Shown in pieces: positions 24,606 through 33,989 of a stretch of DNA of 64,000 nucleotides. The DNA is from Pseudoruegeria sp. HB172150. Lineage in GTDB: Bacteria; Pseudomonadota; Alphaproteobacteria; Rhodobacterales; Rhodobacteraceae. The notes under the pieces are model-generated. The model saw only the letters and a program-made list of their open reading frames with translations. It was not told the DNA's origin and did not search any database. The DNA is taken from positions 1 through 64,000 of the forward strand of contig NZ_JAATNG010000007.1 of assembly GCF_013184805.1 (NCBI RefSeq), written 5' to 3'. The position numbers and the translations under genes were made by a program. How positions within the stretch are numbered: position 1 is the stretch's first letter; each line of letters begins with the position of its first letter.

Positions 24606-25682
24606 CTAGTAGGGGAACGGCCAGAGTCGCAGTTTCTCTTTCGCGATCCTCCACAGCTGTGCCAGCCCGTGCGGCTCCGCGATCAGGAAGATAATGATCA
24701 GCGCCCCCACGATCATGAATTCCAAGTGCGCCGCCAGGTCCGTGGGCCAGCCCAGCCCGCCCACCAGCACGTTTTTCAGAAGCACCGGCATCAGCACCAG
24801 GAATGCCGCCCCCGCGAATGCGCCGAAGATCGAGCCGAGCCCGCCGATGATGATCATGAACAGCACCAGGAATGACTTGTTGATCCCGAACGCCTCGCCC
24901 ACCTCGACCGCGCCCAGGTAGACCGCAAAGAACAGCGCACCGGCCACGCCGATGAAGAAAGACGACACCGCGAAGGCAGACAGCTTCGCCGCCAGCGGGT
25001 TCACCCCGATGATTTCCGCCGCGATGTCCATGTCGCGGATCGCCATCCACTTCCGCCCGACACTCCCCCGCGTCAGGTTTCGCGCGACCCAGGCCAGCAC
25101 CACCACGAAGACCAGGCAGAAGAGATAGGCCGCCCAGGGTTCCGTCTCAGGCCCCGTCACCGGATGGCCGAATACCGTCCGCTCCGGCGCCGAGATCTGA
25201 CCGGAGGCCGAGTAGTTGTAGAACCACGGCACCCGGTTGAAGAGCCAGACGAGGAAGAACTGCGCCGCCAGCGTCGCCACCGCCAGGTAGAACCCTTTGA
25301 TCCGCAAGGATGGCAGACCGAACAGCAGCCCCACCGCCGCGGTGATGAAACCCGCGATGATTACGTGGAAAAAGATGTTCACTTCCGGGAAGGCGGTCAT
25401 CAGCTTGTAGCAGCCATAGGCTCCCACCGCCATAAAACCGCCCGTCCCTAGCGACACCTGCCCGCAATAGCCCACAAGGATGTTCAGCCCTATCGCGGCG
25501 ATGGCATAGATCAGGAACGGCAGAAAGATCGCGTTCGCCCAGTAGTCGTTGATGACGAAGGGAATGACTAGAAACGCCACCGCCAGAACCAGGTAATAGC
25601 GCCACCGGTCGAAGGCGATGGGAAACGTCTGCCCGTCCTCGACATAGGATGTCCGGTATTCGCCGGCCTCACGATAAAACAT
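24606..25682 (-). CDS. livM: Branched-chain-type ABC transporter permease (LivM)
   Basis: 358 residues with about ten hydrophobic helices after a polar start. It has the LivM signatures IGLNILVGYCGQVSLGTGGFMAVGAYG and the cytoplasmic EAA-like loop GRKWMAIRDMDIAAEIIGVNPLAAKLSAFAVSSFFIGVAGALF, and ends FLIAEPHGLAQLW. It overlaps the upstream VOC gene by 14 bases, so the two are probably translated together. Confidence 0.93.
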   Translation of the reverse strand: MFYREAGEYRTSYVEDGQTFPIAFDRWRYYLVLAVAFLVIPFVINDYWANAIFLPFLIYAIAAIGLNILVGYCGQVSLGTGGFMAVGAYGCYKLMTAFPEVNIFFHVIIAGFITAAVGLLFGLPSLRIKGFYLAVATLAAQFFLVWLFNRVPWFYNYSASGQISAPERTVFGHPVTGPETEPWAAYLFCLVFVVVLAWVARNLTRGSVGRKWMAIRDMDIAAEIIGVNPLAAKLSAFAVSSFFIGVAGALFFAVYLGAVEVGEAFGINKSFLVLFMIIIGGLGSIFGAFAGAAFLVLMPVLLKNVLVGGLGWPTDLAAHLEFMIVGALIIIFLIAEPHGLAQLWRIAKEKLRLWPFPY

Positions 25683-26430
25683 CGGCTTCCTCCCCCGCCC
25701 TCTCGGGCCAGTCGTCTCCCTGCGGCCCGACGATGCAGAACCGGTGGCCCGTGGGCGCCTGCATCACGATCCAGCCCTTGATCCGTTCCACTTCCTCCGT
25801 GCCCAGCGCCACGAGCCGCGCAAACTCAGCGTCCTTGTTGTCGGTCTCCAGGTCGATATGAACGCGCGGGTCGTGATCCACCTTCTGCAGCAGGAACTTC
25901 GGATAGCCCCTGTGCCCGCCCAGAGAGGCGTATTTCCCGTCCCCGTCGAATTCCGGTGCATCTTTCAGTCCCAGCGCCGCCGTCCAGAAGGCGGCGCCTT
26001 CGGTCAGGTCGTCCACCCTGCAGTCGATACACAATGCGCCGATCCGCGACCGGTGCGTGCCGCTCGCTCCCGGCCATTCCTTCGGCGTCGCATTCACCGC
26101 CTCGTCCCGCTCCCGCACCACGCAGAACCGGTGCCCGGTCGGCGCCTCCAGCACGATCCATGTGCTGATCCGCGCCACAATAGTGGCCCCAAGGCCGACC
26201 AGCCGCGCCGCCTCCGCTTCGACGTCTTCGGCGGCAAGGTCGATATGCACCCGGCTCGGATGGTCGACTTTCTGCACCTCGACATTCATCCCGAGCCGCC
26301 CGAGCTTGCGATAACTCCCGCGACCGCTGGCGCGCGTCCCCAGCACAGCCGACCAATAGGCCGCCGCCGCGTCGATACCGCCGGTCTCGCAATCGATGAT
26401 GATCCCGCGAAAACGGCCGCCCTGCGTCAT
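25669..26430 (-). CDS. Two-domain VOC (glyoxalase/dioxygenase-fold) protein
   Basis: 253 residues in two similar halves (about 1-115 and 125-253). Each half runs through a strand IIIDCETG or ALCIDCRVDD, a helix ending in Y/F-W-(S/T)-A-x-LG, VQKVDHPSRVHIDLAAED or LQKVDHDPRVHIDLETDN, and (I/V)-(L/M)-x-APTGHRFC(V/I)V. This glyoxalase_6-like subfamily is of unknown substrate. Lying inside a transporter/acyl-CoA synthetase operon, it may modify the imported compound. It starts directly after the small membrane protein gene and overlaps livM. Confidence 0.85.
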   Translation of the reverse strand: MTQGGRFRGIIIDCETGGIDAAAAYWSAVLGTRASGRGSYRKLGRLGMNVEVQKVDHPSRVHIDLAAEDVEAEAARLVGLGATIVARISTWIVLEAPTGHRFCVVRERDEAVNATPKEWPGASGTHRSRIGALCIDCRVDDLTEGAAFWTAALGLKDAPEFDGDGKYASLGGHRGYPKFLLQKVDHDPRVHIDLETDNKDAEFARLVALGTEEVERIKGWIVMQAPTGHRFCIVGPQGDDWPERAGEEADVLS

Positions 26431-26628
26431 TCAGACCTCGCCCCGCATCAGCCGAAGCCAGCACCAGACACCCAGCAAAAGCCCCATGAAGGCCAGTACC
26501 GCCGCGCCCACCATCTGCACTGTGGCCTCCGCCGGCGCCGTCAACGCCAGGAACCCGAACACCCAGAACGCCGACCAGCCCAACACGTTTCCGTTGGCGA
26601 TCCATTTCAATGCCGTCTTCCGAGACAT
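26431..26628 (-). CDS. Small two-span membrane protein in the Liv operon
   Basis: 65 residues from the ATG at 26628, preferred over an ATG 21 bases upstream because GGGAGGAAAG lies just before it. Two hydrophobic stretches, NVLGWSAFWVFGFLALTAP and VQMVGAAVLAFMGLLLGVWCW, are joined by a short acidic loop. I recognise no family. It sits between livH and the VOC gene and ends next to the VOC start, so it is cotranscribed; a role as a transporter accessory peptide is only a guess. Confidence 0.65.
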   Translation of the reverse strand: MSRKTALKWIANGNVLGWSAFWVFGFLALTAPAEATVQMVGAAVLAFMGLLLGVWCWLRLMRGEV

Positions 26629-26718
26629 CTTTCCTCCCGTCTCCTCCACTCTCCGCCCCCGGCTTCTTCTGGCTGAAAATACCCCGCCGGAGGCATGGCC
26701 CGCAGGGCCATTCGTTAC

Positions 26719-27705
26719 CTACACCCTTTCGATGATACGCTCCCCGAACAGCCCTTGCGGCCGGAACACCAGGAACAGCAACGCCAGCACATAGGCGAAC
26801 CAGTTCTCCGTCGCGCCACCGACGAGCGGCCCCACAAGGAACTCGAACAGCTTTTCGCCCACCCCGATGATCAGCCCGCCAACGATGGCGCCGGGGATCG
26901 AGGTGAAGCCGCCCAGCATCAGCACCGGCAGCGCCTTGAGCGCGATCAGCGACAGCGAGAACTGCACCCCCGATTTCGCACCCCACATGATCCCGGCGAC
27001 CAGCGCCACGAAGCCGGCAATGGACCAGACCAGCACCCAGATGAAGTTCAGCGAGATCCCGACCGACAGCGCCGCCTGATGATCGTCCGCCACCGCGCGC
27101 AGCGCCCGGCCCTGCTTGGTATATTGCGAGAACACCACCAGCCCCACCACAAGCAGCGCCGCCACCACCGTCGCGACGATATCGAGATTGTCGATGAAGA
27201 AGCCGTAGCCGAACGCATTGAAGGTGATCTCGTCGATCCACAGGTTGATCCCCTGCGGCAGGCCGACATCAAGTTTCCGGATATCCGCGCCCCACATCAG
27301 GTCGCCGAAGCCTTCGAGGAAATAGGCCAGCCCGATGGTGGCCATGAACAGGATGATCGGCTCCTGGTTCACCAGATGGCGGAAGATGAAATGGTTCACC
27401 GCCCAGGCGAGGAATATCATCACTCCCATGGTCAGAACAATTGCCGCCAGCGCCGGCACGGTCCAGCCAAAATGGTGAATGTCCGTGCCGAACATGGCAT
27501 TGATCAGGTGCGCGAAGGGCACCTGCCCTTCCATCATCCCTACCAACGTCAGCGCCGCGAACAGCGCCATGACACCCTGCGCGTAATTGAAGATGCCGCT
27601 GGCCTTGTAGATCAGCACGAAGCCGAGAGCCACGAGCGCATAGAGCACCCCGGCCATCAGCCCGTTCAGCGTCACTTCCATGGCAAAGAGGAATTGCTCG
27701 TTCAT
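26719..27705 (-). CDS. livH: Branched-chain-type ABC transporter permease (LivH)
   Basis: 328 residues from the ATG at 27705 (GGGAGG upstream, ATGA overlap with the preceding gene). LivH features are LNGLMAGVLYALVALGFVLIYKASGIFNYAQGVM at the N-terminus and the loop QGRALRAVADDHQAALSVGISLNFIW. FTSIPGAIVGGLIIGVGEKLFE lies near the end. It forms the inner-membrane channel with LivM. Confidence 0.93.
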   Translation of the reverse strand: MNEQFLFAMEVTLNGLMAGVLYALVALGFVLIYKASGIFNYAQGVMALFAALTLVGMMEGQVPFAHLINAMFGTDIHHFGWTVPALAAIVLTMGVMIFLAWAVNHFIFRHLVNQEPIILFMATIGLAYFLEGFGDLMWGADIRKLDVGLPQGINLWIDEITFNAFGYGFFIDNLDIVATVVAALLVVGLVVFSQYTKQGRALRAVADDHQAALSVGISLNFIWVLVWSIAGFVALVAGIMWGAKSGVQFSLSLIALKALPVLMLGGFTSIPGAIVGGLIIGVGEKLFEFLVGPLVGGATENWFAYVLALLFLVFRPQGLFGERIIERV

Positions 27706-28295
27706 TCCTGGCCTCCCTTTGCTGGCGGGCACTTGTCGGCGTGATCCGCGGCGGGCCGCGCGGCTATCTGCAGAGGCAGCGCCTCGGCCGGCTCCGCGAT
27801 CTCGCCGCGCACCACTTCCGGACTGGCCGACACCATCACCGGCTCCGGCCCGCCGCAGACAAGCCGGGTGACAGACCCGTCCGCAACCGGCACTTCAGTT
27901 CCGCCCAACGCGTCCATCGCAGCAACGGCGGCCGCGCGTCCGTCGCCCCAGGTCAGCTTGTCCTCTGCGACCGCAATACAGATGCCACCGGCCGATTTGA
28001 CCGTCATCCGCACACCACTCTCGGCAATTCGCCCTTCTAGGAAGGCATGCGTCCGCGCCGCGGCCATGCACAGGTCCAACGCCTCCGCCACAAGATCCGC
28101 CGCCGCACTCTGCCCCGACCCGGCCGTGACCAGTCCCGCCAGAACCAGCGCCTTCGGAGCGTGGACCTGCACGCCTCCAAATCCAACATGGCTACGGGCG
28201 GGGCGAACACCGGGGCGAGCGGCCCGCATAGCTACTCCTCGTGCACATCCTGAATAAGGTAGGAGTGCGTCCGGGGCACATAGCGTTTCAGTCAT
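27702..28295 (-). CDS. Unknown protein between livG and livH
   Basis: 197 residues, ATG at 28295, overlapping the livG stop by eight bases and the livH start by ATGA. The middle (residues 50-150) is alanine-rich and alpha/beta-like, with SAAADLVAEALDLCMAAARTHAFLEGRI and DGRAAAVAAMDALGGTEVPVADG; the first 45 residues look irregular, and an inner start at the second Met is possible. No signal peptide or membrane span. I do not recognise it. The tight coupling on both sides argues that it is a real gene. Confidence 0.55.
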   Translation of the reverse strand: MTETLCAPDALLPYSGCARGVAMRAARPGVRPARSHVGFGGVQVHAPKALVLAGLVTAGSGQSAAADLVAEALDLCMAAARTHAFLEGRIAESGVRMTVKSAGGICIAVAEDKLTWGDGRAAAVAAMDALGGTEVPVADGSVTRLVCGGPEPVMVSASPEVVRGEIAEPAEALPLQIAARPAADHADKCPPAKGGQE

Positions 28296-29106
28296 GTGCC
28301 ACCCCCAGATAGGCGTCGATCACGTCCTGGTTCGCGCGCACTTCGTCGGGTGTCCCGTCGCCGATCTTTTTGCCGTAATCCATGACCACGACCCGGTCGG
28401 ACAGGTCCATCACCACACCCATATCGTGCTCGATCAGCGCGATTGTGGTGCCGAATTCATCATTCACATCAAGGATGAAGCGGGACATGTCCTCCTTCTC
28501 CTCGACGTTCATCCCAGCCATCGGCTCGTCGAGCAGCAGCAGCTTCGGCTCCGCCGCCAGCGCCCGCGCCAGTTCCACCCGCTTCTTCAGCCCGTAGGGC
28601 AGCCGCCCCACGGGCGTTTTCCGGATCGCCTGGATCTCGAGAAAATCAATGATCCGCTCGACCTGCGCCCGGTGTTCCACCTCTTCGGCCTCTGCCCGGC
28701 CCCACCACACCGCCTGGCTCCAGAGCCCGGTACTCATATGGGTGATCCGTCCGGTCATGACGTTGTCGAGAACCGTCATCCCCTCGAACAGGGCGATGTT
28801 CTGGAAGGTCCGTGCGATCCCCTGACGCGCCACCTCGTAGGGCTTCATCGGCCCGCGTTTCGCGCCCCGGAACCAGACCTCCCCTTCCTGCGGCTTGTAG
28901 AAGCCCGAGATCACGTTCAGCATAGAGGACTTGCCCGCGCCGTTCGGCCCGATGATCGCCCGGATCTCCCCCTCGCGGATGTCGAAGGAGATGTCCTTGA
29001 TCGCGACAACTCCGCCGAACCTCAGGGTGATATTCCGCATTTCCATCAGCACGCCGCCGATGGTGCGGCCGTCCGGGGTGGTGTAATTCTCCACGGTATC
29101 CTTCAC
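28288..29106 (-). CDS. livG: Branched-chain-type ABC transporter ATPase (LivG)
   Basis: 272 residues from a GTG at 29106, chosen because GGGAGG lies seven bases upstream; the frame stays open to 29202 without a good start. Walker A GPNGAGKSS, the QGIARTFQNIALFEGMTVLDNV switch region, LPYGLKKRVELARALAAEPKLLLLDEPMAGMN (signature plus Walker B) and the H-loop LIEHDMGVVMDLSDRV are present. Partner of LivF. Confidence 0.93.
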   Translation of the reverse strand: MKDTVENYTTPDGRTIGGVLMEMRNITLRFGGVVAIKDISFDIREGEIRAIIGPNGAGKSSMLNVISGFYKPQEGEVWFRGAKRGPMKPYEVARQGIARTFQNIALFEGMTVLDNVMTGRITHMSTGLWSQAVWWGRAEAEEVEHRAQVERIIDFLEIQAIRKTPVGRLPYGLKKRVELARALAAEPKLLLLDEPMAGMNVEEKEDMSRFILDVNDEFGTTIALIEHDMGVVMDLSDRVVVMDYGKKIGDGTPDEVRANQDVIDAYLGVAHD

Positions 29107-29164
29107 GCTCAAACCTCCCGGCGGGATGGCGGGCGGGGCGATGGCGAAGCCGAGCGTAGACCCG

Positions 29165-31135
29165 TCATTCCGCCGCCATCCTCGGTTCTCCCTCTCCGAC
29201 AACCGCCACGTCCCGGATCTTCAGCGTCGCCCTGATTTTCCCCTTGCGGCCGTCCTCGTAAGTCACCTCGGTCTCGGTATAGACCTCCTCCGACCCATCG
29301 TAGAGTGCCGTCACGAGATCGGCGAATTTCTCTCCGATAATCGCCCGGCGCACCTTGCGCGTCCTGGTCAGTTCGCCGTCATCCGCGTCCAGTTCCTTGT
29401 GCAGGATCAGGAACCTGTGGATCTGGCAGCCCGACAGCATCTCGTCCTCGGCAACCGAACGGTTCACCTCTTCGACGTGATGTTGCACCATCTCATAGAC
29501 CTTCGGATGCTGAGCCAGTTCCTGGTAGGAGCCATAAGCAATGTTATTGCGCTCCGCCCACGATCCCACCGCCGCGAGGTCGATATTGACGAAGGCGCAG
29601 CAGCGGTCGCGCCCGGCGCCGAACACCACTGCTTCCAGGATGTTCGGATAGAACTTCAGCTTGTTCTCAACGTATTTCGGCGCAAACAGGCGCCCGTCGG
29701 CCATCTTGCCGACGTCCTTCGCGCGGTCGATGATCCGCAGATGCCCGGTTCCCTCCTCCATGAACCCGGCATCCCCCGTCGCGACCCAGCCTTCTGGATC
29801 CTTGGTAGAGGCCGTGCTGTCGGGATTCTTGTAGTATTCCACGAAAGTTCCGGCAGAGCGGTAGAACACTTCTCCGCTGTCGGCGATCTTGATCTCCACA
29901 CCCGGCGAGGGCACGCCCACCGTGTCCGCCCGTACCTCGTGATCCGGCTGCTGGGTGATGAAGACCGAGGCTTCTGTCTGTCCGTAAAGCTGTTTTAGGT
30001 TGATCCCCAGCGAGCGATAGAATTCGAAGATCTCCGGCCCGATCGCCTCGCCCGCCGTATAGCCCACGCGCACCCGGCTCATCCCGGCCCGGCTGCGCAG
30101 CGGCCCGATGATCACCACCTTCGCCAGTGCATATTTCAAGCGATCCCAGGCGCTTACCGGACGCCCGTCGAGGATGTCCCAGCCCACCCGTTTGGCCAAT
30201 GCAAGGCAACGGTGGAACAGCCAGTACTTGAACCGCCCCGCATCCTCCATCCGGATCATCAGGAGCGTCAGGCGTTCCTCGAAATAACGCGGCGGGGCAA
30301 AGAAATAGGTCGGTGCAATCTCGTGCAGGTTCTCGTACATCGTCTCCGGGCTTTCCGGACAGTTCACGCAGAACCCGTTCCAGTAGGCCTGGCCGATTGA
30401 GAAGATGAAATCGCCGACCCAGGCCATCGGCAGGTAGGCCAGCACCTCGTCGGTCTCGCGCAGGTGGTCGAATTCCGACGATGCCTTCGAGCTTTCGATG
30501 ATGTTCCGGTTCGACAGCACCACGCCCTTCGGCCGCCCGGTCGTGCCCGACGTATAGAGCATCACACAGGTGTCGTCGTAGCCGATCGCCGCCTCGCGCG
30601 CCTGCAGTTCCGCCTCGAACCGCTCATGCGCCGCGCGGCCCTCGGCGGACACATCGTTCAGCGAATGCAGTCGTGTATGGTCGTACTTCCGCAAGCCCCG
30701 CGGGTCGAGATAGAGAATATGCTCGATCGAGTGCACCTTCTCCTGCACCTCGATCACCTTGTCGACCTGCTCCTGATCGCCGCAGACGGCAAAGCGCGCG
30801 CCGCAATGCTCGAGGACATAGGCCATCTCCTCGGCCACCGCATCCTGGTACAGCGGCACCGGAATGGCGCCGACCTTCTGCGCGGCCACCATCGACCAGT
30901 ACAGCGCGGGCCTGTTCCGCCCGATGATCGCGACGTAGTCCCCCTTGGCTACGCCCAGCGCCAGGAATCCCAGCGCCATCGACCTGATTTCCTCGGATGT
31001 CTCGATCCAGGTCCAGCACTGCCAGATCCCGAATTCCTTTTCCCGGTAGGCCGGCCTCGCCCCCCATTTCCGCGCATTGCGTGTCAGCAATGCCGGAATG
31101 GATATCAGCCCGCCTTCGGCGCCTAACCCAGTCAA
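29165..31135 (-). CDS. AMP-dependent acyl-CoA synthetase (long-chain fatty-acid-CoA ligase-like)
   Basis: 656 residues from a TTG at 31135; a TTG at 31141 lies too close to GGGAGGA. It is an adenylate-forming enzyme with LYTSGTTGRPKGVVLSN (ATP phosphate loop), YGQTEASVFI and WVATGDAGFMEEGTGHLRIIDRAKD (core hinge). This large FACL subtype beside Liv genes is often found in clusters for aromatic or fatty acid use. It would trap the imported acid as its CoA ester. First gene of a nine-gene minus-strand operon ending at livF. Confidence 0.9.
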   Translation of the reverse strand: MTGLGAEGGLISIPALLTRNARKWGARPAYREKEFGIWQCWTWIETSEEIRSMALGFLALGVAKGDYVAIIGRNRPALYWSMVAAQKVGAIPVPLYQDAVAEEMAYVLEHCGARFAVCGDQEQVDKVIEVQEKVHSIEHILYLDPRGLRKYDHTRLHSLNDVSAEGRAAHERFEAELQAREAAIGYDDTCVMLYTSGTTGRPKGVVLSNRNIIESSKASSEFDHLRETDEVLAYLPMAWVGDFIFSIGQAYWNGFCVNCPESPETMYENLHEIAPTYFFAPPRYFEERLTLLMIRMEDAGRFKYWLFHRCLALAKRVGWDILDGRPVSAWDRLKYALAKVVIIGPLRSRAGMSRVRVGYTAGEAIGPEIFEFYRSLGINLKQLYGQTEASVFITQQPDHEVRADTVGVPSPGVEIKIADSGEVFYRSAGTFVEYYKNPDSTASTKDPEGWVATGDAGFMEEGTGHLRIIDRAKDVGKMADGRLFAPKYVENKLKFYPNILEAVVFGAGRDRCCAFVNIDLAAVGSWAERNNIAYGSYQELAQHPKVYEMVQHHVEEVNRSVAEDEMLSGCQIHRFLILHKELDADDGELTRTRKVRRAIIGEKFADLVTALYDGSEEVYTETEVTYEDGRKGKIRATLKIRDVAVVGEGEPRMAAE

Positions 31136-31320
31136 TCGCAATCCTCCCTCGCGCCTTTACGGCGCCCGGCCCGCGTTTCCCGCGATGTCCGGATGACAGG
31201 AGCATGACGCATCCGCAGAATATTTCAACAGGCGCGTTGGGGAAGGTTCGTTTCGCCTTGCAGCCCAAGCCGGCATCGCCCATCAACCCTCCCGGCACTA
31301 TCGGATATAGGCAGGGTAAG

Positions 31321-31971
31321 ATGGGCGAAGTCATCCTGGTCCGCCACGGACAGGCGAATTCCGGTGCGCAGGATGAAGAATCCTACGACCGCCTCTCCGA
31401 TCTTGGCCGGCAACAGGCGATGTGGCTGGGTGAATGGCTGCGCGCCAACGAGGCGCCGTTCGACAGGGTTGTTACCGGCTCGCTGCTTCGCCACCGCCAG
31501 ACCGCCGAAGCCATGGGCGACATGGGTGCCGCGTCGCAGATCGACCCGCGTCTGAACGAGATGGATTACTTCAATCTCGGCCATGCGCTGGAGGATCAGC
31601 ATGGCGTGCCGATGCCGGGCCCGGAGAATTTCGCCGAGCACTCGGTACAGGTCATGGAAGCCTGGCACCGGGCCGAAATCCGCGGCAACGAGGATTTCAC
31701 TGAGTTCGAGGGCCGCGTCACCGAGATCCTGCGCGAGGCGTCCGAACCTGGCGTCCGCGTCATCTGCATCACCTCCGGCGGCGTCATCGGCATGGCTCTG
31801 CGCAGTCTTCTGGGCGTCGACCCCAGGCGGCTCGCGCACCTGTTGATGCCGATCCGCAATTCCTCCCTGCACCGCGTCACCGTGGCTCCGCATGGCACAA
31901 TCCTGTCCGGCTTCAACGCGACACCGCATCTCGACGCCCCGGACCGCGCCTACGCACGCACCACATTTTGA
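31321..31971 (+). CDS. Histidine phosphatase (phosphoglycerate mutase) family protein
   Basis: 216 residues. The phosphohistidine motif ILVRHGQAN lies at residues 5-13, followed by R-x-x-Q-T-A-E and the second catalytic region VICITSGGVIGMALR, where SGG replaces the more usual SHG, so the second His is missing. Family members are phosphatases or mutases; the substrate is unknown. It is divergent from the synthetase gene, 185 bases away. Confidence 0.8.
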   Translation: MGEVILVRHGQANSGAQDEESYDRLSDLGRQQAMWLGEWLRANEAPFDRVVTGSLLRHRQTAEAMGDMGAASQIDPRLNEMDYFNLGHALEDQHGVPMPGPENFAEHSVQVMEAWHRAEIRGNEDFTEFEGRVTEILREASEPGVRVICITSGGVIGMALRSLLGVDPRRLAHLLMPIRNSSLHRVTVAPHGTILSGFNATPHLDAPDRAYARTTF

Positions 31972-32088
31972 AGCCCAGTTCATGCCGCAGGCAATGTTGC
32001 CCCGCTAGTGATCTTGTCCGGCTTGCAAAATTCCCCACCGATGACACGCTTCACGGCGAATGAATGGTAAGCGAAAGGGACAGGTTTA

Positions 32089-33231
32089 ATGACCATCCAC
32101 TGGTGCGGCACCGGCCTGTCATCTCTCCCCGGCCTGCGGCGGCTGATCGGCGAGGGTCACGACATCGCCGTCTACAGCCGCACGCTGGGAGAGGTCCAGG
32201 CAGCCGTTGGCGACCTGACTGACCGTACCGCAGCCTTCGACATGGACGAACTGGAAGCGACCCTCACGGCAGGCGATGTGGTCGTCTCTATGCTTCCAGC
32301 CGACATGCACATGCCGCTTGCCAACCTCGCCGTCGCAAAAGGTACGCATTTTGTCTCGTCGTCCTACATCACGCCCGAGATGCGCGACCTGCAAGACAGC
32401 GCGTTAACCGCCGGGGTGGCGCTGGTGAATGAGGTCGGGCTGGATCCCGGCATAGACCACGTCATGGCGCATTGGCTGATGGCCGATTACCGCAGATCGC
32501 CGGCCTACAATCCGAAGAACACGCTTAGCTTCCTATCGTTCTGCGGCGGCGTGCCGATGCAGTCCAATGCCTTTCGCTACAAGTTCAGCTGGTCGCCGCT
32601 GGGTGTGCTGAAAGCTCTGAAATCGCCGTCGAAATCCATTCGGGACTTCTCAGAGCTGGAGGTACGCTGCCCATGGCATGCGCTCACCACCTACTCCGCA
32701 CCTCTGCCGCAGCCGGAGACCTTCGAGGTCTATCCGAACCGCGACAGCCTGCCCTTCATGGCGCAATACGGGTTTGAGCCCGGCTGGCCGGTAAAGCAGT
32801 TCGTCCGCGGCACCCTGCGGCTGAACGGGTGGGCGGACGCCTGGTCGGAGGTGTTCGACGTGATCGACGCAGCCGAGGGACCGGAGGGCGACGAGCGCCT
32901 GCGCGCCCTGTCCGACGAGCTTTGGGCGAAATACGCCTACGAAAAGGACGAGCCCGATCGCGTGGTCCTGTGCGTCGCGTTGCTGGCGGAGGATCACGGT
33001 GTTCCGGTCTACCACAAGACCTATGCGCTGGAGGCTTGGGGCGATGCCCGCGGTTCCGCCATGGCGCGGCTGGTTTCCGGGTCCGTGGCGCTGGCGGTCG
33101 AAGCCGTGCTGAACCGCGAGATCCCGGTTGGCGTCAGCGCCGCGCCAAGCGACCCGAAACTGGTAGCGTGGTGGATGGAGGCCACCGACTGTCTGGCGCA
33201 GCACCTGCAGGTGGTGAACCACCTGCGCTAG
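32089..33231 (+). CDS. Saccharopine dehydrogenase-like NAD(P)-binding protein
   Basis: 380 residues. The N-terminus MTIHWCGTGLSSLPGLRRLIGEGHDIAVYSR is a Rossmann nucleotide site with W-C-G-T-G in place of G-x-G-x-x-G. GDVVVSMLPADMHMPLANLAVAKGTHFVSSSYITPEM and NEVGLDPGIDHVMAHWLM are diagnostic of saccharopine reductase relatives. Length (380) fits the lysine-pathway reductase, but no second lysine-pathway gene is nearby, so the substrate is open. Confidence 0.85.
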   Translation: MTIHWCGTGLSSLPGLRRLIGEGHDIAVYSRTLGEVQAAVGDLTDRTAAFDMDELEATLTAGDVVVSMLPADMHMPLANLAVAKGTHFVSSSYITPEMRDLQDSALTAGVALVNEVGLDPGIDHVMAHWLMADYRRSPAYNPKNTLSFLSFCGGVPMQSNAFRYKFSWSPLGVLKALKSPSKSIRDFSELEVRCPWHALTTYSAPLPQPETFEVYPNRDSLPFMAQYGFEPGWPVKQFVRGTLRLNGWADAWSEVFDVIDAAEGPEGDERLRALSDELWAKYAYEKDEPDRVVLCVALLAEDHGVPVYHKTYALEAWGDARGSAMARLVSGSVALAVEAVLNREIPVGVSAAPSDPKLVAWWMEATDCLAQHLQVVNHLR

Positions 33232-33234
33232 GCG

Positions 33235-33912
33235 TCACGGGTTGCGTGCGGTGAAGACCGCGACGCAGCCCCTAAACCAGACCTCGACGTCTTCGAACCG
33301 CGCCTTCAGGTTCCGCTCCAGCGCGGCGGCGGTGTCCTGCTCGTTCGAGAAGATGCCTTTGCGATTGTACACCGCCATCAGTTTCCGGGCGCCGGCATTT
33401 ACCGGCACGTCGCCCTGCACGATGCTTGCCCCGAACACAGCTGCGCCGGGGTATAGCGCCGCCTTGAGATGATCGAAGGCAACGGATTTCTGATCCATCG
33501 TTCCCGGCATGCAGTGCATCAGGTACGTCGCGCCGAGTGAATCGTATCGCTCGTGCGCAAATTCGAAGGGTTCCAGAAGATTCTCGCAATAGGTCTCGAC
33601 CGTCTCCGCCGTCGCCCGTTCCGTCGCGCGCGCCAGACAGCGCTCGTCGATGTCGATCAGCCCCAGCCGCTGGCCCTGCCGAGGCAGCCGCGCGGTGTAA
33701 TACCCGGTGCCAACCCCGGCATCGAGGTGATTGAGGCTGGCAAGCTGACGGTAAAGCTCCACCAGTTCCGGTGTCGGACATTTCCACAGGAACCGGTTGG
33801 AAAAGTACAGGACCATCGGGTCGTAGACGACCCGCAGGTTCAGGTTGGTGTAGATCGCATGACCCCTCGCCACCGCCTCGGCGGTTGCGTAGGGCCGATT
33901 CTGGTCAGGCAT
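33235..33912 (-). CDS. Class I SAM-dependent methyltransferase
   Basis: 225 residues from the ATG at 33912 (GGAG upstream). Motif I reads HLDAGVGTGYYTARL, the acidic end of strand 2 is GLIDIDERCLARA, and YDSLGATYLMHCMPG is the motif IV/post-motif region. Similar proteins in this group act on small molecules. It converges with the saccharopine-type gene with only three bases between the stops. Substrate unknown. Confidence 0.85.
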   Translation of the reverse strand: MPDQNRPYATAEAVARGHAIYTNLNLRVVYDPMVLYFSNRFLWKCPTPELVELYRQLASLNHLDAGVGTGYYTARLPRQGQRLGLIDIDERCLARATERATAETVETYCENLLEPFEFAHERYDSLGATYLMHCMPGTMDQKSVAFDHLKAALYPGAAVFGASIVQGDVPVNAGARKLMAVYNRKGIFSNEQDTAAALERNLKARFEDVEVWFRGCVAVFTARNP

Positions 33913-33989
33913 CGGAAAATCTCCGAACAAATGACTTGGAGAGCGCCCTTAGATGCCGGGCGCCGTAACGTCAACAAACCCGGCTGAGA

